Source of the DNA: Rhodopirellula bahusiensis
GTDB lineage: Bacteria > Planctomycetota > Planctomycetia > Pirellulales > Pirellulaceae
Reading direction: 5' to 3'
DNA: 64,000 nt
Assembly: GCF_002727185.1 (NCBI RefSeq)
Contig: NZ_NIZW01000019.1
Location: 62,001 to 126,000, forward strand
The notes under the pieces were generated by a model, which worked only from the letters and a program-made list of their open reading frames with translations, was not told where the DNA came from and did no database searches. Position 1 is the first letter of the stretch. Each line of letters opens with the position of its first letter. Made by a program: the position numbers and the translations under genes. Shown here in pieces: positions 60,501 to 64,000 of this stretch.

Positions 60501-62982
60501 TCCAACTGGTTAACGATTTGGAGTCAGATACTCGAACGAGGCCGGCGGTTCGTGTGTCCTGGGTATGAGAGGACTTATCAAGTGAGCCGCTAAGGGTATA
60601 CGTCCCAGCTGTGTCAAGCACGACCGACTCGAAACCGCTTTTCCCAATTTGCGAATCGTCTTTCCAATCGTGTTTAGCGACGTTCTTCCAAACGTTCGTC
60701 TCGTCTCTTTTTGACTCGTTTTCAATGTCCGTAGTCGAGTAGAAGTTTGTTTGGATATCTTGGGTGTTTGATTTTCCGTCGGTGGTCGTGTGGCTAACAG
60801 TTGTGCCATCGGTTGTCTCATCGAAAACGTCCCAAGCTTTGGTGTGCCCGTCTGAATTCGACTTTGTTTCAACTGTCGTGGCTTTTGACTTCGAATTTGT
60901 GACTGAATTGAAGGTTGAGTGGCTCGTCGAGTTTGTGACGGTGCCGGAAGTGCGAGTGTCAACACGCGTAAAATCGGAGGTGGACGTGCTTGTGCTTTTG
61001 TCCTTGCCAAAGCGATCGAGTTTGCTGTAATCGTTCGATGTGAAGACTCCGCCGATGGTGGATTGGCTGCCGTTGGCTGATCCAATGTAGAAGGTTTGGC
61101 CGTTCGACGTGTCATTGCCGTCCTTCTCAATCGTTTCGGTCACGCCAGACGCAGGAGTTGAGACGCTCGTGCTCTTTCCGTGGGATTTCGTGTCGTACTT
61201 TGTGTTTCCGGAGCTCGTGTTGATATAGCTCTCGCCTTTGTCGACATCCCATGAGCCGTCGGTCTGTAGTGTGCCGGTGCTCCAGCCTTTCGTATTCCAG
61301 GAAGTGGTGCCGTTGTCGTACTGGTTTTCGCTTACAGTTGCGTACGACGTTTCAGTTGGGGTCGATGATGAGTGCGTTGCTTGGGATTTTGAGTAGCCAG
61401 TATGCATGCCGCCGCCGATGGAGCTGAAGCTCATAGAGCTTGCGCCGGTCGTGGTGAATGTTTGCGCGACGCGCGAGTGAGTTCCGCTGGTCAGCTGATC
61501 TTGATTGCTGACGCCGGATGAACTGCTCGTGTAGCTGCTTGTCATCGAGGAGACACTACCTGCCTCGCTCTTGTCGTCAATTTTGGTGTTGCTGATGGAG
61601 CTGGTGGTCCATGTTGAGTCCGATTCAAGGGTTGTGCCGAAGGTCGCCTTGAAATCGTCATGCTTGTCACCAAAGCGACGGTCGCCAACCGATGTTCGAA
61701 CCAATGTGGTGGTGGTGAGCGAAGGAGAGCTTCCCGTTGTCTTTGATACAGCATCAAGCCCGACGATTGCCTTGTCTATTGTCTGCACCCATTCAGTGCG
61801 AGCCACAGTGATGTCGTCGGTGCGTTCGAAACGGTAGTCGGCCAAGCTTTCGCCATCGACTACAGAGTATTCGTCAATATGCCGTTCGCCATCCAACGAG
61901 AAATCTGTCTGAACAAACGCGGCGTCTGTGATGCTGTTGTCCAGGAATTTATTCTCGGTAACTCCACCAGTTGCCGTTGAGCGTGTGTAGATTTCGGAGT
62001 CGACGTCTGTGTCGTAGAGGTCGATGTCGAGGTCGTAGTAGAAGTCCTCGTCGAATGTCGTAGTTCCATCTACATCGATGCGGTCAATATCCGAATCGTA
62101 TTCCCAGTTGAGGTAACTGTCGTCCGTCGTCTGGATTGTCTCCGTACCGCCCCAGATCGGCGTGGTCGTCGTTGTCCAGATTAGTGAGTCAACATAGCCG
62201 TCTAGGTCATAGTCGTAATCTTCATCCTTTGTGACGGCATCGAAAGCGTCAACTATGCGCGTACCATTAACGGAAAGTCGGAAGTTGTCTTCCTGTTCTT
62301 CGTCGCCGTTGCGGTGTTCTGTGCCGCTTCCAAAGCCGTTGGTGAAGGTGTCGCTGAACGCCCAGTCCAGCTCAGAAAATGCTTCTCGGGTTTCCAGTAA
62401 ATGGTAAGTGGCGTTGTCGAGTGAGACATCGCCGTTTGCGGTAAATTGGTATCGATATTCACCCGAGATATCAGACTGGTTTGTGGTGCCATCCGCGTCC
62501 GTCCATGCAGCCGATCCATCATAGCTATATACGAACAGCTCGCTGTAGGTCCAAGTGTCTACCGTCGGGTAGTCAACATCTATGACCCAGGTCCAGTGGT
62601 CGTCGATTTGATAGGATTGGCCATTGGCGGAAATGGTGACAACTGAGTTGTCTGGGTCCGCTAAGTTCTGGTCCGTAGCGTTGAGGTGCGGCTGGAAACG
62701 ACGGTTCGCACTGAATGACTCTCTGGCAAAGCCATCCAGTGCGACGATTGGTTCGTAACCACCTTCGAAAGTGGACTCTTGCGCTTGGTCCGTCGTTTCG
62801 ATTGTTGGTCTCAAACTCCCGACTATCCCCATCGGGATACCTTCCGCATCCATCACCTTCCGCTCTTCAAGCCGTTCACCGACGACCCGAGCGGCTGGTC
62901 GCTTTTGCTTGACTTCGCGATAGGTCAAGCGGAAACCGAGTTTTGCCAGAACCAAACGCCACGACGATGGAGTTGATTTCAT
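54580..62982 (-). CDS. Giant polymorphic toxin carrier with Hint domain and C-terminal toxin
   Basis: 2800 residues from the ATG at 62982; the open frame further upstream is non-coding in character. The N-terminus is basic and then has GERLEERKVMDAEG, resembling the N-terminal motif of exported planctomycete proteins. About residues 60-2300 are a Ser/Thr/Asp/Lys-rich, beta-strand-like repetitive region with four Gly-Tyr runs (near 1459-1485, 1664-1679, 2023-2053 and 2081-2095). A hydrophobic Ala/Gly/Val segment (about 2315-2430) precedes a Hint domain from Cys2436 (CFVAGT) to Asn2682 (GILVHN). Hint domains autocleave to release the tip. The last 118 residues (YRALDADDLARYAAG, YPTKYISASLEES, AKEILITGGIDP) look like an ADP-ribosyltransferase fold, which is tentative. 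No RHS repeats. Confidence 0.85.
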   Translation of the reverse strand: MKSTPSSWRLVLAKLGFRLTYREVKQKRPAARVVGERLEERKVMDAEGIPMGIVGSLRPTIETTDQAQESTFEGGYEPIVALDGFARESFSANRRFQPHLNATDQNLADPDNSVVTISANGQSYQIDDHWTWVIDVDYPTVDTWTYSELFVYSYDGSAAWTDADGTTNQSDISGEYRYQFTANGDVSLDNATYHLLETREAFSELDWAFSDTFTNGFGSGTEHRNGDEEQEDNFRLSVNGTRIVDAFDAVTKDEDYDYDLDGYVDSLIWTTTTTPIWGGTETIQTTDDSYLNWEYDSDIDRIDVDGTTTFDEDFYYDLDIDLYDTDVDSEIYTRSTATGGVTENKFLDNSITDAAFVQTDFSLDGERHIDEYSVVDGESLADYRFERTDDITVARTEWVQTIDKAIVGLDAVSKTTGSSPSLTTTTLVRTSVGDRRFGDKHDDFKATFGTTLESDSTWTTSSISNTKIDDKSEAGSVSSMTSSYTSSSSGVSNQDQLTSGTHSRVAQTFTTTGASSMSFSSIGGGMHTGYSKSQATHSSSTPTETSYATVSENQYDNGTTSWNTKGWSTGTLQTDGSWDVDKGESYINTSSGNTKYDTKSHGKSTSVSTPASGVTETIEKDGNDTSNGQTFYIGSANGSQSTIGGVFTSNDYSKLDRFGKDKSTSTSTSDFTRVDTRTSGTVTNSTSHSTFNSVTNSKSKATTVETKSNSDGHTKAWDVFDETTDGTTVSHTTTDGKSNTQDIQTNFYSTTDIENESKRDETNVWKNVAKHDWKDDSQIGKSGFESVVLDTAGTYTLSGSLDKSSHTQDTRTAGLVRVSDSKSLTSWKGNGTSTGLDQEKTTVSIGSATVIEKSSDSTSKDSGTNLSQSETVSTIDGTEVLSPGVTRETHSKSNFVDDRDGKFITNASDSQTSKTVGATTTKTAHSYFDNSEKGDRKWSRDDEGTVTDINRGTTNLKTWQKTESKGHSDFDGTYELFSIAETNLYANKTTDSFSKSESTDDGLTKSNSDITVTSKSTDARQAPGYDIDATKGTPQTFSGTVVTQSGKNHTLTASTGSLWTYSLEQEQTNVSGATSSTSQSDSKSKDKNDSTYVYDNTMKSKTVTPTSHGLTWSTASEVKHLEGKDSSKSKATTHDLVLNGVHTAYETSESDGEGTSKETVTTKRHQEVSEASTTGGWTRTNNSKADSKSVRSSDGKYDFHTESTYELFADSTTETYAKSKRNESGKYSDKTKDSGNGTKIRYTVATIDGSSTPQFKETVTYKSKSNRDLTDVKYKQWSTSHVEGYRDNTSYSKEVESYNEGGKVVDNSKRNTTMDVADYGHTKSHIDQTQDGKSEAILNQSGTFTASTFTSSVLVSGITPNTVSTNKYDETSTVTLAENSSEYNGESFDYKYSDTKGMLTHTKTDGNEKSTGTGTASSNYFVSTINGTTTEDRTDKLKVSGNFTWGDHSKSTLTRDDSTTGGYGGGYGGGSSGYGGYGGYGGYGGSPAGPTGQNVQYDWKVVTINNDDGGGKFETISNSQFNRYADGSTLTDKLDSRSESKGSSLGHTKVDGKYTQTTTDNATSHTIKSVTDVDDTSDVTTTWSGFNSTRSIVGSDGYSKVVVRDKRNETSVVTWDDSTISTTNGDAKTQGHAIITSEGHNNTTSDGSITSTLDRDWTTTSLDGSSGGYGGGYGGGYGGDKSGHLYTTANGGGKGTWDKYQESKTNRTISGFAYAISEIKSDKGKSNFSVDLTRKHDIKAGVHTYNAKVGTQTYHSEGKQTETEKRSTTGYETTSGNVSGGTFTQTVTKNDSTDVGTITKYGTDVVLAVTHKANGETDTKATTDTEFSEKGTIRTEDDKTTTHRVTTYTANNRVVDSTTVVTNNSVKERTDGWVTDAGSKSTTTKFDETTTKQTVSDINTSDKYGADKNHDDNKDVRTVTHFRSVDNSGPTPVTKYNSTVVHKVYVDNKHTGEYDRKDDIQEFSNYYYGSSNGDYHKYSETDVSHTFDTRIETQTAGSSKVEVAIEREVFRDFDRDDKYADKGSTAGSSGYGGYGGYGGYGGYGGGGSGGYGGGTWHNEGSYSHKIDVQHKTTGVGVYDPNSSGGYGGYGGGGSGSGWNFDQGYGGGDPNGGAFDGYTNPHVSMKSFTGDTKQSYSTDISYGWSNTGIYEYSEGKASGGNWQSSGGKLDGSYSLDNKSGQVTFSGTNGDRYASNTYSGYDNTGTPFSVTLQLSTEDYVPQLATSWQFSVGAQLVNSVNDLTTWIQDTGTAFINELYLATGDPGGAWDYYEPVIIDAIESYQSYVNGQIDGFLDVINPFEGLVVYGYDLSIPNLGAIEGHEFAYTVGYVEGAVAGVVVQIGVGVLSGGASAPACASAIAKVGLAAARVYSFVDTVAAVGQGIQQANNLATNGGNMTGWQIAGNVAMIGLNFAPALGAAGGAALKKLNGPDFLKLGGCFVAGTKVHLSALPVAKSNLEMAYATNASESFSYDLGIEWEAPQAESAIVVPIEEVPLGSRIDTKNPEAFGAENRIPDAHESTWRLLSAEIEREDGARVEVELLRPLTWIEEQGFQTGARLHLQLEELNVAGWATIRSIEPCPPLSDGHGNLVTGRFVTRGATNLVEATFSDGTILNGTSIHPVWSLDRLEWVPLGELEIDEQVHSNDGPLQLVSRAFHYQPTDVYNIEVDCEHVYQVGNSGILVHNNCYRALDADDLARYAAGQRILPKGVGGTITDHIQGYPTKYISASLEESGAAFYKSGAGLVKIDIKKLLETGSGVVSHSNVLQHVKRHGRGIDVKNVLRAKEILITGGIDPRAIIEYLN

Positions 62983-63241
62983 TATTGACCATTTCGAAGA
63001 TTGGACAGGAAAGCCGGCGCAAAGCCCCGTAACTAGCTGGACGGGGAGCGTACCACCCTTAGATTTGAGCGGCAAATGTATTTTGCGGCAAAATCCAAAG
63101 TCTTTTTCGCGCTGTCGCTTTCTATTTGTCCAGCCTTGCCTAGTTTTCCAGGGTGCCTGTGCAGGCGTGCAGGCGAGGCGGCGGTTTGGCGGCAATGCGT
63201 CTCGCTCTTCTGGGTCACGTCTAAACGAAGATCGTCTGCCT

Positions 63242-64000
63242 CTAGCTTTCGATCAGCAGTGCCATTTTTGAAAATTTGCTCAGTGAGTCTCTTACGACCT
63301 CGTCTGCGATGGCGCGGCAGATATCTGCGTCGGTCACAGGTTCTCCGTTCTGGTGAGCGATCAGCAGTCCCTGGTCCATGAGTTCACAGACCTCGGTGAC
63401 GAGGTGCTCGACGGTGATTGTGCCGTCAAGCTTTAGAAGCAATCGCTTTTCGATGTCCGACAGATTGACAGTCTCATGTCGCAAGTTTGTTACAAATCCT
63501 ATTTGCCCAGCCATCGTCCGTGCTAAGTCTGTTGCTCGCGGCTGCTCAGGAGGGGTTGGCGAATACTGTGCAGGCTCGATTGATAGTTCTACGTGGCCTG
63601 TGGCATAGCAGCGCAATAGTGATTTGCCAAGCCGGTCGGCTTCTGAGCTGGAGCCGGTCGTATCGACAATTGAAGCCTGCTCGGCGATCAGTGATCTCGC
63701 AATCGCTACCAGTCGTCCAAACGAAATGTAGTTTGGCCAGATTGTTCCTAGGTGCGCCAGTGCCGCCTTGACGATAGGGTCAGTGGTTTTTGTGACTGAT
63801 GCCCCCGACTCGAACGTTGCCGGGCTGTTGTCGCTCAGGCTGCGAATGGGCTCGGCAGGCTTTGTGTTCGAGCAAATGTGGAGCTCGCGAAGACGAGCTG
63901 GAGAAAGACCTCTGTCGATGGACACGCTATCCCTGCAGACAAGGGTTTGGCGAAACATGCGGTTGCGGACAAAGTCCATGTATTGTTCTTTTTCAACAAT
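63242..64000 (-). CDS. C-terminal part of a methyltransferase with regulatory domain
   Basis: The frame is open to the right edge, so the N-terminus is missing. It reads EQYMDFVRNRMFRQTLVC at the start, the signature of the methyltransferase regulatory domain (PF10119-type) that follows a class I SAM methyltransferase, and ends with a winged-helix-like LSDIEKRLLLKLDGTITVEHLV region. The SAM-binding part lies outside the window. It is the gene before the giant carrier, 259 bases upstream, and might modify it. The 62983-63241 gap holds no gene. Confidence 0.8.
   Translation of the reverse strand: MVEKEQYMDFVRNRMFRQTLVCRDSVSIDRGLSPARLRELHICSNTKPAEPIRSLSDNSPATFESGASVTKTTDPIVKAALAHLGTIWPNYISFGRLVAIARSLIAEQASIVDTTGSSSEADRLGKSLLRCYATGHVELSIEPAQYSPTPPEQPRATDLARTMAGQIGFVTNLRHETVNLSDIEKRLLLKLDGTITVEHLVTEVCELMDQGLLIAHQNGEPVTDADICRAIADEVVRDSLSKFSKMALLIES

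Noticed and set aside
56600-61900. Many 60-200-codon frames on both strands within the giant toxin carrier.
   Set aside because: They arise from the skewed Ser/Thr/Gly codon use of the repetitive gene and have extreme composition.
54580-62982. Interpretation of the carrier as an RHS protein.
   Set aside because: No YD-type repeats or RHS core motif could be seen in the repetitive part.

Overview
The window looks like part of a large plasmid, or a plasmid-derived integrated element, from a planctomycete (probably Pirellulaceae or a Rhodopirellula-like relative). Grounds for the taxonomic guess: giant low-complexity secreted-type proteins whose N-terminus carries a LE-E-R-K-V-like motif, weak or absent Shine-Dalgarno signals on many genes, GC in the mid-50s, and the style of the small accessory proteins. 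The taxonomic call is an inference. The plasmid call rests on a RepA-type initiator with iterons, a ParA/ribbon-helix-helix pair, and a MobF relaxase with no type IV secretion genes in view.

Layout. 1-7.2 kb (minus): a multi-pass membrane protein cut by the left edge, then a TPR-CHAT caspase-like protease coupled to an unknown 325-aa partner. 7.3-8.9 kb: RepA and its iteron origin. 8.9-15.5 kb: plasmid housekeeping, with a toprim/DUF3991 primase, three small minus-strand genes, several small conserved plasmid proteins, an ArdC-type antirestriction metalloprotease and a methylase-like protein. The last two share an almost identical 63-nt leader and both end in a QLDLF beta-clamp-type motif. 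15.5-18.4 kb: TrwC/TraA-like relaxase-helicase. 18.5-20.1 kb: an AbiE-type toxin-antitoxin whose toxin gene is truncated.

20.1-38.9 kb is a defence island, all on the plus strand. It holds a six-gene type I restriction-modification operon (hsdM, small ORF, hsdS, AlbA/HATPase protein, small ORF, hsdR). Next comes a four-gene operon of calcineurin-like phosphoesterase, trypsin-like protease, small middle component and Rad50-like zinc-hook ATPase, resembling ABC-three-component systems. Last is a two-gene cassette with a PD-(D/E)xK-like nuclease, flanked by inverted repeats. 39.0-40.8 kb: ParA, its RHH partner and an ankyrin protein. 41.2-44.0 kb: two glycosyltransferases.

44.2-63.0 kb (minus) is one polymorphic-toxin locus. 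A 2800-aa Ser/Thr/Gly-Tyr-rich carrier ends in a Hint (pretoxin) domain and a C-terminal toxin. Downstream are three start-less copies of the Hint 3' half, each fused to a different nuclease-like toxin tip and followed by one or two immunity genes, interspersed with further immunity genes, Hint remnants and a dead ISAs1-like transposase. This is a silent cassette array that could replace the toxin tip by homologous recombination. The right edge cuts a methyltransferase with a PF10119-type regulatory domain.

The best candidates for an undescribed system are the four-gene phosphoesterase/protease/ATPase operon, the two-gene nuclease cassette, the CHAT pair, and the duplicated leader upstream of the antirestriction and methylase genes.
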